Made by a program: the position numbers and the translations under genes. Shown one piece after another: positions 42,274-51,640 of a DNA stretch of 64,000 bases (within the stretch, counting starts at the first letter, position 1; every line of letters begins with the position of its first letter). This stretch comes from Anaerolineales bacterium UBA6055. Its GTDB lineage: Bacteria > Chloroflexota > Anaerolineae > Aggregatilineales > Phototrophicaceae. A model generated the notes under the pieces. It did no database searches and was not told the DNA's origin. It saw only the letters and a program-made list of their open reading frames with translations. The DNA is taken from the NCBI GenBank assembly GCA_002428985.1, contig DIYL01000027.1:5897-69896 (forward strand), written 5' to 3'.

Positions 42274-43785
42274 TTATGATCCTAGATCTAGACCAACTGC
42301 AGATATATAAATGCTTGGGTCTGAGATTTGATTTACGGTTTCAGTTACTAATAGAACAAGAGGCTCTGCAAAGACAATCCCGAGCAAAACACATCCAGTA
42401 ATTAGCAGAAATGGCGCGAGTAAACTGTCTCCTTCACCAATTGGTTTTGTTTCTACAGTGTCTTCAAACGGTTTGCGTTGGAAGATATTCTGCCAACCAC
42501 GAATCGTGTACATAACAGTTAAAATACCTGCACCGATGATAAAGATGAGGCTAAACCACTGTTCACTTTCGATACCGCCCTGAATAAGCGCTAACTTACT
42601 GATAAAACCGTTTAGGGGTGGAATACCCGCAAGTGCTAACCCACCAAGGAAAAATAGCCACCCTGTCATCGCGGGTATTTTTTGACCAATCCCGCTGATG
42701 TCAGTAAATTTTGCTGTTTTGATCTTTGCATAACTTGATACTACTCCAACGAGCATAAGCATTGCGGATTTAATAAAGGCATGATTAAAGGCATAAACAA
42801 TTGCACCAATTAACGCAATTGGGTTACCCCAACCAATACCAACTAGAATAAATCCGACTTGAGCAAAAGTGGAGTAGGCGAGCATACGTTTACCATCATA
42901 TGTTCGTAATGCTCCTAGACTACCAAAGACAATACCGATAGCTCCTAATAATATGAGCCAACCCTGCAGTAACACAGCTTCTTCCGTGAAGAGTAAAGTG
43001 ATGAGGCGAATAATGCCGTATACACCTACTTTAACCACGATAGAAGACAGCATCGCGTGGACTGGAGTAGGAGCTGTCATATGGAAATCGGGTTGCCAGA
43101 AATGGAAGGGGAACACACCACCTTTTAGTAGAAATGCACACAAGAGCATAATAGCAGCTGCTGGAGCAAGTAATGGACGTTCGCCAGTTGATAGAAGTTC
43201 TGCCATATGCGCCATATTCAGTGTACCAAGCGTTGCATACATCGCTGCGATACCCAGTAGCAAAAATACTGTACCCATCGAACTGATGAAGATATATTTC
43301 AGCGCAGCTTCAAGCCCGAATGGATCATCTGATATAGCTGTCAATGATACTGATGCAAATACTGTGAGCTCAACAAATACGAACAGTGTAAACAAGTCAC
43401 CTGTTAGCATTGCACCTGTTAGACCTGCCTCCATAAGTAAAAACAAAGGTGTAAACGCCGGATAGGTCATACACTTGTCTTTACCATGTAAGTTGAAGAT
43501 CAGCCCACCTACCATGACGGTTGTAACCATAAAGGTAAACAAACCACCTAGGGTATCGGCTACCAATACAATCCCGAATGGTGGTCGGTAGCCACCCAAT
43601 TCATATGTTTGGACACCGATTGTATAAACTTGTGAGAGCAATACACCGCTTGCTAGCCACGCGATAAGACTTGTGGCTACACCTATATAGCGTTGGATCT
43701 TATTAAATTTTGCGAAGCCCAGGGCAACAATGGAACCGATTATAGGTACGATAACTGTGCCGAGTATGTAAAGGTTATTTTCCAT
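42274..43785 (-). CDS. mrpD: Mrp Na+/H+ antiporter subunit D (NuoN-like)
   Basis: 503 residues with about 14 hydrophobic helices. The proton-antiporter_M core has FVELTVFASVSLTA, LKYIFISSMG, LLKGGVFPFHFWQPD (conserved Lys in helix 8 and FHFW) and AFNHAFIKSAMLML. It is homologous to complex I subunits NuoM/N and forms one of the proton-translocating units. It follows mrpC after 19 bases. Confidence 0.92.
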   Translation of the reverse strand: MENNLYILGTVIVPIIGSIVALGFAKFNKIQRYIGVATSLIAWLASGVLLSQVYTIGVQTYELGGYRPPFGIVLVADTLGGLFTFMVTTVMVGGLIFNLHGKDKCMTYPAFTPLFLLMEAGLTGAMLTGDLFTLFVFVELTVFASVSLTAISDDPFGLEAALKYIFISSMGTVFLLLGIAAMYATLGTLNMAHMAELLSTGERPLLAPAAAIMLLCAFLLKGGVFPFHFWQPDFHMTAPTPVHAMLSSIVVKVGVYGIIRLITLLFTEEAVLLQGWLILLGAIGIVFGSLGALRTYDGKRMLAYSTFAQVGFILVGIGWGNPIALIGAIVYAFNHAFIKSAMLMLVGVVSSYAKIKTAKFTDISGIGQKIPAMTGWLFFLGGLALAGIPPLNGFISKLALIQGGIESEQWFSLIFIIGAGILTVMYTIRGWQNIFQRKPFEDTVETKPIGEGDSLLAPFLLITGCVLLGIVFAEPLVLLVTETVNQISDPSIYISAVGLDLGS

Positions 43786-43804
43786 GAACGGTAGTCACCA
43801 TTTC

Positions 43805-44149
43805 CTAGTACTTTAAGTTGTTAACTTCGTTAGAATCAACGGTATCAAAACGACCTGAAATAATATTGATGAAGCCTAGTACCAGCGAGTAACTGCCGAA
43901 ACTGACAACAATTGCCGTTAAGATCAATGCTTGTACCAACGGGTCGCTGACAGGTCTTCCTGCTTCTACATTGCTGGCGAATGGTGCAAATTGACCATCT
44001 AATGCACCCACCGCAAGGAAGAACAGATTGATTGCTGAAAAGAGTATTGCAAATCCAATAGCCGCTTTAATTAAATCACGACGTAGAATTTGGAAAACAC
44101 CAATCCCAAATAAGGTGCCAATGGTGAGTGCAAACATAAATTCAATCAT
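43805..44149 (-). CDS. mrpC: Mrp Na+/H+ antiporter subunit C (NuoK-like)
   Basis: 114 residues with three membrane helices. GIGVFQILRRDLIKAAIGFAI, with NLFFLAVGAL and DPLVQALILTAIVVSFGS, are the MrpC/MnhC/NuoK motifs. It starts 11 bases after mrpA and is followed by mrpD. Confidence 0.9.
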   Translation of the reverse strand: MIEFMFALTIGTLFGIGVFQILRRDLIKAAIGFAILFSAINLFFLAVGALDGQFAPFASNVEAGRPVSDPLVQALILTAIVVSFGSYSLVLGFINIISGRFDTVDSNEVNNLKY

Positions 44150-44160
44150 GTAAGTTTTTC

Positions 44161-47061
44161 CTATTCATCAGTAAACTTCTGGACTTCTTTAGGATGAGCA
44201 ATTGCTTCCATAATCAGTCCGATACCGCCCATAACTGTGAGCGCGATAGAAATTTCAAATATCAATGCTGTTGTGATGTGTAACCCAAATGCTCCGACTA
44301 CATCATATAAGCCCAATGCTTTATCGATTTCGAATAATCCCATGAAATTACCGCCAACAAAGATTGGGAAGATCGCATTTACTATTGCTACAACGAGACC
44401 AAAGCGGAGGATAAAGGCTGGATTGAACCATGATAGCTGGCGTTTCGCCTCTACATAACCCAACACTACGTACCATAATGAGACGGCAAGACCAATGGTG
44501 ACACCAGCTGTAAACCCGTCACCCGGACCATTACTACCATACAGAATTTGGGCTATACCGATGAGTATTGCAATCGGTAATACCGCATATGACACCGACG
44601 TCGTAAACGGCGTTGATAAGTTGGTTGCATCTTGAATCTCTTCAACTGCATCATCACTAAATTCGTCAAACTTTTTGATATTGTCGGGGTTTGGTACAAG
44701 TCCTAACTCATCATCGCGACGTCCCCGTGAAAGTAGGGTCAATACCCCTAGACCTGCTGCTGCGAAAACGATAATTTCTACAAATGTATCTGTGCCACGG
44801 AATTTTGCAACAATCGCACCGACGACATCATCAACACCTGTTGCTGCTGTATTTTCGAGATGCCATTGGGAAATGGTTTGACGTTCTGGTCGGTTTTGTA
44901 GTGCGGTAAGTGAGAATACAAAAACTGCTAGACCTATGATAATCGAGATTGTCAGATCACGCAATAAACCGAAGTTATGTCTATGGCGACCTTGCCAGAG
45001 CCGTTCCATAGCTTTTCTGCGATTTTCCGAACTAATGCGCCCTAACATGATAATGATTAACACGGTTGCCATTGTCTCGACGAGTAGTTGAACTAACGCA
45101 ACATCTGGTGCAGGTTCAATCAAGAAGATGGTCGCAATCGCATATCCAAATACCCCATAAGCTATAGCTGCTTTGACATGTTCTCTGACGAAAACAGTGA
45201 AGAATGCAACTACGATTGTTAGGAGTAGCATGAATATTTTAGATAGCTCGGTATTTGTGACCGATAAATCACTCGGGAATATGGGCTGGCTGCCAGCCAC
45301 TGTTGTGAGTGTACCAGATGCAATTATAACTGTTGCAACTGTACCGAGAATGATCGCTAGATAGTAACGTAGGTAGCCGGATTGTGTTTTGAGGACTGTA
45401 TCGCCCATCCAGTCGATATATCGTAGCAATTCATTGTAAACAGAATTGGCTGATAGCGGAAAGTATATGATCTTAATGAGCTGATTTCTTACGAAGAATA
45501 GAGCCAGTCCGGCAAAGATAATTCCCATACTGATGAAGAAAATATCATTAAAACCTGCGAACAAATAGAGCACAAATTCTTTTGGAACAGCCACTTCTAG
45601 TAAAGGGAGAAGCACAGGGTCTAACAAAAGACCGAGTGATAATGATCCTAATGACAATACAAGAGGGCTGAATCGAATTAAGTTAGCTGGCTTGTGGAAG
45701 TGAATTTCTTCTGTGGGTTCTTTCCAGAATACATCGTAAATCAGCATATAACCTGCAAGTGCAGTAAAGATAGAGCTGATAACTGTCACACCGAGAATAA
45801 CAGCGGTGTTGGGCGCACTGTAGTTGAGCATCGCATCAATCAGGGTCTCTTTTGCAAGGAAGCCTAAGAAGAATGGGACACCTGCCATAGACAATGCTGA
45901 AATCACAGTCACGATATGCATTGCTGGCATTTGTTTGCGCAGACCACCGAGTTTATCGATGATACGTGTGCCCGTTGCGTGGTCAATTGTACCTGCGACG
46001 AGGAATAGTGCTGACTTATACAGGGCGTGAGCGATGATGCCGACAAATGCTGCCTTGAGACCACTTTGATCGGGTAAACCAATCATTGCTACAATCGCAC
46101 CTAGCTTACTAATTGTTGAGTAGGCGAGTAGTCCCTTGAGGTCGCGTTGCTTAATAGCAAACACGGCACCAATTAGCATGGTCAATAAGCCGAACGAGAC
46201 TAATATCTGTGACCAAAGCTCATTCTGATACATAACTGGTGACAGACGTGCAACCAAGAAAATCCCAGCCTTAACCATTGTTGCACTATGAAGATAGGCA
46301 CTAGCTGGTGTCGGTGCACTCATGGCTCCGGGTAACCAGAAATGGAATGGGAATTGAGCGCTCTTAGTAAATGCGCCAATCACAATCAAAATTGTGAATG
46401 CGGTGTACCAATCATGTTTGTAGAGATCTTTTGCTGTGAGTAAGGTCTCGATGTCGGCTACAAAACGAAGCCCCTCATCTGGATATAAGACCTGACCCGC
46501 TGCTGCACTCATCATCGCTAAACCAATAATAAGTGCCAACGCACCACCACCTGTGATGAATAATGCCCGAAATGCACCTTCACGCGCATCAGCATACTTA
46601 TTACCTTTGAAACCAATAAGCATGAATGACGTGATACTTGTCAATTCCCATGCGATGAAGGTCATCAGCAAATTGCCTGATAACACAACACCAAGCATTG
46701 CCCCAGCGAACCCTAATAACCACACAATGAAACGATTGTGTTCCTCTGGTTCATCAAAGTAAAAGCCTGCATAGAAAAAGATTAATGCGCCGATACCCGA
46801 GACAATCAGTGCAAACATCATGGATAAACCATCTAGGTAAAACGATAACGATATACCTAGGCTAGGTACCCAATCTATAGTTTGAACAACGGGATTTTCT
46901 TGAATCTGAGGAAAGAAACTCAGAAATCCAAAAAACAAAACACCCATGACAATCGCTGTCAGGTAGGTTTGTGCGGACTTGTTTAGTGTCTGCCGTAAAA
47001 ATGGTGTTGCGAGTGCAAATGCAAGAACAAACGGTACACCAGTAAAGAGGGCAAGTTCCAT
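44161..47061 (-). CDS. mrpA: Mrp Na+/H+ antiporter subunit A-B fusion
   Basis: 966 residues with more than 20 helices. The N-terminal part (about 1-500) is NuoL-like: AGAMLGVVLSGNLLMTFIAWELTS, FPFHFWLPGAMSAPTPASAYLH and YSTISKLGAIVA, with the key Lys and His residues. The middle includes the MrpA-specific MFAL helices. The end (about 800-966) is MrpB-like (STPFTTSVSYAVLPIAI, GNGPGDGF-type SNGPGDGFTAGV). A separate mrpB gene is absent from the operon, so this is a natural A-B fusion. It is the first gene of the operon and follows a clear promoter. Confidence 0.92.
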   Translation of the reverse strand: MELALFTGVPFVLAFALATPFLRQTLNKSAQTYLTAIVMGVLFFGFLSFFPQIQENPVVQTIDWVPSLGISLSFYLDGLSMMFALIVSGIGALIFFYAGFYFDEPEEHNRFIVWLLGFAGAMLGVVLSGNLLMTFIAWELTSITSFMLIGFKGNKYADAREGAFRALFITGGGALALIIGLAMMSAAAGQVLYPDEGLRFVADIETLLTAKDLYKHDWYTAFTILIVIGAFTKSAQFPFHFWLPGAMSAPTPASAYLHSATMVKAGIFLVARLSPVMYQNELWSQILVSFGLLTMLIGAVFAIKQRDLKGLLAYSTISKLGAIVAMIGLPDQSGLKAAFVGIIAHALYKSALFLVAGTIDHATGTRIIDKLGGLRKQMPAMHIVTVISALSMAGVPFFLGFLAKETLIDAMLNYSAPNTAVILGVTVISSIFTALAGYMLIYDVFWKEPTEEIHFHKPANLIRFSPLVLSLGSLSLGLLLDPVLLPLLEVAVPKEFVLYLFAGFNDIFFISMGIIFAGLALFFVRNQLIKIIYFPLSANSVYNELLRYIDWMGDTVLKTQSGYLRYYLAIILGTVATVIIASGTLTTVAGSQPIFPSDLSVTNTELSKIFMLLLTIVVAFFTVFVREHVKAAIAYGVFGYAIATIFLIEPAPDVALVQLLVETMATVLIIIMLGRISSENRRKAMERLWQGRHRHNFGLLRDLTISIIIGLAVFVFSLTALQNRPERQTISQWHLENTAATGVDDVVGAIVAKFRGTDTFVEIIVFAAAGLGVLTLLSRGRRDDELGLVPNPDNIKKFDEFSDDAVEEIQDATNLSTPFTTSVSYAVLPIAILIGIAQILYGSNGPGDGFTAGVTIGLAVSLWYVVLGYVEAKRQLSWFNPAFILRFGLVVAIVNAIFPIFVGGNFMGLFEIDKALGLYDVVGAFGLHITTALIFEISIALTVMGGIGLIMEAIAHPKEVQKFTDE

Positions 47062-47093
47062 AAATGTGTTGACCCTATCAGGAAACGAATGAA

Positions 47094-47121
47094 TTTATAT
47101 GTAAATGTATTGCATTAACAA
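47094..47121 (-). promoter_or_regulatory. mrp operon promoter
   Basis: On the minus strand: -35 TTGTTA (complement of 47116-47121), 16-base spacer, -10 TATAAA (complement of 47094-47099). Transcription would start about 25 bases before the mrpA ATG at 47061. Confidence 0.6.
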
Positions 47122-47133
47122 AAACTAGAAACA

Positions 47134-47147
47134 ATAACTATAGTTAT
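47134..47147. promoter_or_regulatory. 14-bp palindrome upstream of the mrp promoter
   Basis: ATAACTATAGTTAT is a perfect 14-base palindrome, 12 bases upstream of the mrp -35 hexamer. Its position suits binding of a dimeric regulator; no regulator is identified. Confidence 0.4.
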
Positions 47148-47242
47148 AAGTGAAGGATATTATTGTGCAAAACTGAACAAGCTCACCATAGAGTAGCGAG
47201 GGTCAATGAGTAGGATGTGAGTTAAGAGTAAAATTAGGATAA

Positions 47243-47267
47243 AAGAGCCTGTTTTTTTCAGGCTCTT
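47243..47267 (-). terminator. etf operon terminator
   Basis: AAGAGCCTG (47243-47251), seven T, CAGGCTCTT (47259-47267): perfect 9-bp stem, followed on the minus strand by TTTAT. It begins eight bases past the etfA stop. Confidence 0.85.
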
Positions 47268-47274
47268 GTTAACT

Positions 47275-48309
47275 CTAGTTTAATTTTTTCTTGAGAGCTT
47301 CAGTCAATGCGGGGAGAACATCATACAAATCGCCTACAATTCCGTAGCTTGCCAGTTTAAAGATAGGGGCTTCTTTATCTTTATTGATGGCGACAATGAT
47401 TTTACTACCACGCATTCCTGCTTGGTGCTGGATCGCTCCACTAATGCCACACGCAATATACAAGTCTGGGTTAACAACTTTACCCGTTTGTCCAACTTGA
47501 TGATCGTATGGTATGAATCCAGCATCAACTGCTGCACGACTTGCACCAACTGCTGCACCCAGCACATCGGCTAGTGGTTGGATTGTATTTTCGAAGCCAT
47601 GTTTTGCTTTCCAGATTGTTGCATCATCTCCAGATTGGTCTGCTGGTGCATCTTCTGGATTATTTGCCATACCACGACCACCACTGACGATAATAGCAGC
47701 ATCGGTTAAATTGACTTTGCCAACCTCAGAATCAAAACTTTCAACTTGTGTTGTGATGCTGTCGGCACCAAGTACAGAGTCAACAACTGTAACATCTGCC
47801 GAAGTGGATTCATCAGCAGATGGAGCACCAAATGCTCGCCCACGAATTGTGATGAATTTAGTTGGTGTACTTGTTGCCATTTCCATAAGGACTTTGCCTG
47901 CATAAGCAGGACGCACAGCTTTAATCGTATCACCGTCGACACTGAGTTCAATTGCTTCGGATAATAGACCTGAGTTTGTATCAGCAGATGAACTTGACAT
48001 CAATTCGCGTCCACGATTTGTACCCACTGCAACAACTGCCGAAGGACTGTGATCTTCAACAAGCTTTGTTAAAAGAGCGGCATATGGTTCAAGGCGGAAA
48101 GGTGAAAGACTATTATCTTCGCAAACGATGGCTTGTGTTGCACCATATTGTCCGGTTTCCGCACCGATTGCACTCGCATTTTCACCGAAGACAAGTGCTG
48201 TAACATCTGTTCCCATTGCATCTGCCAGTGATTTTGCTGCACCGATAGCTTCCCAACTAGTTGAGTTGACTTTACCTTCAAATGTTTCAATCCATACAAA
48301 AACGCTCAT
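47275..48309 (-). CDS. etfA: Electron transfer flavoprotein alpha subunit
   Basis: 344 residues. N-terminal FVWIETFEGKVNSTSWEAIG and the conserved C-terminal FAD domain: IIVSGGRGM, GASRAAVDAGFIPYDHQVGQTGK, and GSKIIVAINKDKEAPIF with the terminal VGDLYDVLPAL. ETF-alpha/beta carries electrons from dehydrogenases such as acyl-CoA dehydrogenases to a membrane quinone oxidoreductase; neither partner is in this window. It overlaps etfB by four bases. Confidence 0.95.
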   Translation of the reverse strand: MSVFVWIETFEGKVNSTSWEAIGAAKSLADAMGTDVTALVFGENASAIGAETGQYGATQAIVCEDNSLSPFRLEPYAALLTKLVEDHSPSAVVAVGTNRGRELMSSSSADTNSGLLSEAIELSVDGDTIKAVRPAYAGKVLMEMATSTPTKFITIRGRAFGAPSADESTSADVTVVDSVLGADSITTQVESFDSEVGKVNLTDAAIIVSGGRGMANNPEDAPADQSGDDATIWKAKHGFENTIQPLADVLGAAVGASRAAVDAGFIPYDHQVGQTGKVVNPDLYIACGISGAIQHQAGMRGSKIIVAINKDKEAPIFKLASYGIVGDLYDVLPALTEALKKKLN

Positions 48310-49088
48310 AAAACCTTCTCCTCAAATAAACGATCTACAAGGAGCGCGGCTTGTTCATCTACGCTACCGTCTTCAATAATCTCTGTTTTGACCTCACGCT
48401 CTGGTAAATTGCTGTATGAGACAACAGTTGTTGTAGTCGCAGGAACATCCACACCGAGGTCAGCAGCTGTCCATTCTGGTATTTTGGCTTTTGATGCCTT
48501 ACGTATACCGAGGAAATTCGGATAGCGTGGCTCGTTGATACCTTTCATCACACTGATGACTGCTGGCAATTGTGCTGTGACAACTTGTTTACCTTGTTCT
48601 AGTGTTTTTTCGACTTTGATGGTTTTGGCATCGTAATCGACTTCAATGATATTGGAGACATAACTCAACATCGTCCAACCAAGTTTACGTGCTAGTTGAT
48701 ATGTGTGTTGGTCTGTGCCGACATCCACACTTTCTTTGCCGAAAATAACAAGATCAACATCACCGAGTTTATTGACAGCACCGGCAGCTAGCGTTGACCA
48801 AACGATACTATCTGTGAAGTCTGCGCCGTCTTCATTGACACGGATTGCATTTTTGATGCCCATTGCGATACTATGTTTGAGTGCATCGTTATTCATATCT
48901 GAGCCAAGTGCAATAACGGTTGCATCACCACCACCATTTTTTGCTTGTACAATTGTTTCTTCGAGGGAGTATTCATCCCATGGGTTTACAACTGTGGCGA
49001 CATCACCCCAAGTGACATTACCATCGTCATCAACCCACACTTTTGCGGCAGTATCAGGTGTACTGCGGGTGAAGGTTACAACATGCAA
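48306..49088 (-). CDS. etfB: Electron transfer flavoprotein beta subunit
   Basis: 260 residues. Motifs: NPWDEYSLEETIVQAK, the AMP/FAD stretch ALGSDMNNDALKHSIAMG, DVDLVIFGKESVDVGTDQHTYQLARKLGW and the VISVMKGINEPRYPNFLGIRKA region. This is the ETF-beta signature order. Start is preceded by TAGGAGGTAATGAACCTTGC, AGGAGG about 11 bases from the ATG. First gene of etfBA. Confidence 0.95.
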   Translation of the reverse strand: MHVVTFTRSTPDTAAKVWVDDDGNVTWGDVATVVNPWDEYSLEETIVQAKNGGGDATVIALGSDMNNDALKHSIAMGIKNAIRVNEDGADFTDSIVWSTLAAGAVNKLGDVDLVIFGKESVDVGTDQHTYQLARKLGWTMLSYVSNIIEVDYDAKTIKVEKTLEQGKQVVTAQLPAVISVMKGINEPRYPNFLGIRKASKAKIPEWTAADLGVDVPATTTTVVSYSNLPEREVKTEIIEDGSVDEQAALLVDRLFEEKVL

Positions 49089-49186
49089 GGTTCATTACCT
49101 CCTAATAAATAGATTTAATTTCAATAGAACTATAGCCGATATTGTACATGGATTTGACGTTAAAATCTAATCCTGATTAGATTAAT

Positions 49187-49780
49187 TTATTCAGTATAGA
49201 TCGACCAATCTACTTCTGTTTGTCCTGTTGATTTGTCTGGGAATATGGTTCGTTCATCAATGTTTACATCCGTAAAATTGGTGCCCTTAAGTATTGCTTC
49301 TGTTAGATTCGCCCCACGTAAATCAGCGCGCCATAGGTTTGCTTCTGTAAAGTCTGCATTGGTGAAGTTGACATTCCTCAAGTCGGCACGAGCTAAGTTT
49401 GCTCGTTGCAAATTAACTTTGGCACAGTTGGCTTTGTGCAGCTTTGCTTCACGTAGATGAGAATCGCTAAGGTCAGCATCGGAAAATTTAGCTTCGGTGA
49501 GGTCCGAGTATGCAAAATATGCGAATGTAATTTGGCTATTGGATAAATCTATTTTCTGTAAGTTGCTTGATGATAATTCGATATTGTCTAAGATGGCAGA
49601 AGATAAATTTAGACCTGCTAGTGTACCATCTTGATGGACTAATCTTTCTTTGAGCGTATTCATAATGGCAGGCAAGGCGTTGCCATTACCTGTCCGAAGT
49701 TGCTCTATGAGGTTTTCTGTAGGAATAAATTTGTATAGGCGGAATTTGACTGAATTTTGCACACGAGAAAATAACGACAT
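49187..49780 (-). CDS. Pentapeptide-repeat protein
   Basis: 197 residues. After an N-terminal helical part (to about 50), residues about 52-180 hold some 20 repeats of the A(D/N)LXX type (ADLTEAKFSDADLSD, ANLARADLRNVNF). These fold into a right-handed quadrilateral beta helix. Functions vary from gyrase protection to scaffolding; nothing here tells which. AAGGAAG lies six bases before the ATG. Confidence 0.9.
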   Translation of the reverse strand: MSLFSRVQNSVKFRLYKFIPTENLIEQLRTGNGNALPAIMNTLKERLVHQDGTLAGLNLSSAILDNIELSSSNLQKIDLSNSQITFAYFAYSDLTEAKFSDADLSDSHLREAKLHKANCAKVNLQRANLARADLRNVNFTNADFTEANLWRADLRGANLTEAILKGTNFTDVNIDERTIFPDKSTGQTEVDWSIYTE

Positions 49781-49846
49781 CTGACTTCCTTCATTACCGT
49801 TAGAGTGTCGCTATCTTAATCAGTGCTATGCAGTTGGGCAAGTGTG

Positions 49847-50278
49847 CTAATACCAGTTAACTGAAGTTGGATTGTCGCCTTCGAGCAAAGAAACAAGATA
49901 ATCGGCTGCTAAATCCACATTAAGGTCGACTTTTTCATGAGCATCATTTACAACAAATACAGCAGTTAACACAGCAGATTCTGTTAAGGGTTTGATACTG
50001 ACAAAATAATCAGGTTGATTTGCTTCTGAGGGTTTGATACGCATACGGACTTCAAGAGCTTGCCCTCTACCCCATTGCTCGCTGACATCTTCTCCTAGCA
50101 TAAATAGCGTATTAGTTACTGCCGATAAGCGTTGGATACTATCTACTCCGCGTAGGGTGGATGTAATTGTAATACCGTCTGTTTGTGTAATGAGGAGACC
50201 TTCAATTTCGGTCATAGCTTCTTGTAAAGACCATAGACATCGTGTTGCGCGGGCAATACCTCGTGTATCTAATAACAT
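49847..50278 (-). CDS. Roadblock/LC7-domain protein
   Basis: 143 residues with one Roadblock/LC7 (MglB-like) domain: AMTEIEGLLITQTDGITITS, then the long helix DSIQRLSAVTNTLFMLGED and the second beta strand pair. Such proteins dimerise and often regulate small Ras-like GTPases; no GTPase gene is adjacent. The pentapeptide protein is 66 bases downstream on the same strand. Confidence 0.78.
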   Translation of the reverse strand: MLLDTRGIARATRCLWSLQEAMTEIEGLLITQTDGITITSTLRGVDSIQRLSAVTNTLFMLGEDVSEQWGRGQALEVRMRIKPSEANQPDYFVSIKPLTESAVLTAVFVVNDAHEKVDLNVDLAADYLVSLLEGDNPTSVNWY

Positions 50279-50351
50279 ATTGATCTCTTTAGCTCAAATT
50301 TAATCATACATATTACAGTATACACTGAGTTTTATATGTGGATTGCAAGAA

Positions 50352-51032
50352 TTAAAGCTGATCTTTGAGGAACTCGGCAACAATCTTGCCCATCTTTACA
50401 GCTGACGATGGCATGAGGTGCATTCCATCAAAAGTATGTGTGTATCCATGCGTTTTTCGCTCAGATTCAAAGTCATCCCAACCCGATGTGATGCGATAGC
50501 CGATGTCTTGAATAAACTTAAGACTTACTGGGGCACGGTCTGGAATGCGATCGGTAGCAAAGGGTTGCTCAAGATCAAGTACAGGCAGATTCATAGATAA
50601 GGCAACGCTTTGTGCCAACATATTAAAGTCATGCTTTGCTTTATATAGGGTTGGGTTGTACTCTGTTGGAGCAAGTCCTACCATGGTAATGATATGATTA
50701 ATTTGTAACTCGGTGAGTAAGTCGCGGTATGTTCTCTCGAATGCGCTTGGTGTTACAATGCCACCTTCGATCTTTTTGTTTGATCGATAGTAAATTTGAG
50801 TGTCTGGCATTGTGTAGGATGCCGCATCATTACCCCCAACCATAACAAACATTGCATCGGGTTCGTGCTTGTCGATGACGGAATCATAGCGACGGTATAG
50901 ATTGATCACAGTATCGCCACCGACACCTTCATTTATTATGGTATGCTCTGGTAGTTCTTGGGCAACTACATCAACAAAGTTGCCACCATAACCACCCCAA
51001 GTTAAACTGTCACCAAGAAACACAATCTTCAT
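50352..51032 (-). CDS. SGNH/GDSL hydrolase (acyl-ester hydrolase)
   Basis: 226 residues. Block I FLGDSLTWGG (Ser9), block II GVGGDT (Gly), block III VGGND (Asn) and block V DGMHLMPSS (Asp and His of the catalytic triad). These define the SGNH family of esterases and lipases. No signal peptide, so it may be cytoplasmic. The substrate is unknown. The Uma2-type gene ends 17 bases upstream. Confidence 0.9.
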   Translation of the reverse strand: MKIVFLGDSLTWGGYGGNFVDVVAQELPEHTIINEGVGGDTVINLYRRYDSVIDKHEPDAMFVMVGGNDAASYTMPDTQIYYRSNKKIEGGIVTPSAFERTYRDLLTELQINHIITMVGLAPTEYNPTLYKAKHDFNMLAQSVALSMNLPVLDLEQPFATDRIPDRAPVSLKFIQDIGYRITSGWDDFESERKTHGYTHTFDGMHLMPSSAVKMGKIVAEFLKDQL

Positions 51033-51049
51033 ACGAGTTTAGTCTGCAC

Positions 51050-51640
51050 CTACATTGAATGAGCAAGTTGTATAATCTTATCGTCGCTTGGCTCTGACCA
51101 CAAGAATTCTGTTGGTAAGACAAAATTTGGTAGTTGTGCGCTATGGTAGTGTCCGTTGACGTCAGGGTCGGCACGACGGAAGTAACGCGAGTCCAATGTG
51201 TAGAACAGACACTCCTCACGAATTGGATCGATAATCCAATACTCTCCAACACCGCCTTGTTCATATTCAATGAACTTATCGCCACGTTCATATGTATGAT
51301 GAACTTCGGAGATGATTTCAACAACAATGTTGACTGGACCTGTAACCTCGCGACCTTGTTTAAGTAAGGTTGCATTCTCTCCAAGTAGCACTTGTAGATC
51401 GGGGCAACGTGCAGCCGAAACACTATTTACTCTTAGCAGAGTCGGTGCTAGCACGTGTTTACCAACACGATGTCTTGACAGAAATTCTGTGAAAAGTCTA
51501 TCTAGTGTCCATTGCAGGCTTTGATGCAATGCGGAGCGGCTAGGTAATTGATACACAACACCATCAATCCACTCGGCATGGATACCCTCAAAGACAGCGA
51601 GAAATTGTTCATATGGCATGTCGTAATCAATGATTTGCAT
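51050..51640 (-). CDS. Uma2-family (DUF820) endonuclease-like protein
   Basis: 196 residues. The motifs are those of the Uma2/DUF820 family: MPYEQFLAVFEG near the start, CPDLQVLLGENA, IVVEIISEVHHTYERGDKF and GVGEYWIIDPIREECLFY. The fold is PD-(D/E)XK nuclease-like, with the Asp, Glu and Lys of these stretches as probable active site. Its biological role is uncertain; the family expands in cyanobacteria and Chloroflexota. ATG has AGGA nine bases upstream; a terminator-like hairpin lies about 50 bases upstream. Confidence 0.85.
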   Translation of the reverse strand: MQIIDYDMPYEQFLAVFEGIHAEWIDGVVYQLPSRSALHQSLQWTLDRLFTEFLSRHRVGKHVLAPTLLRVNSVSAARCPDLQVLLGENATLLKQGREVTGPVNIVVEIISEVHHTYERGDKFIEYEQGGVGEYWIIDPIREECLFYTLDSRYFRRADPDVNGHYHSAQLPNFVLPTEFLWSEPSDDKIIQLAHSM

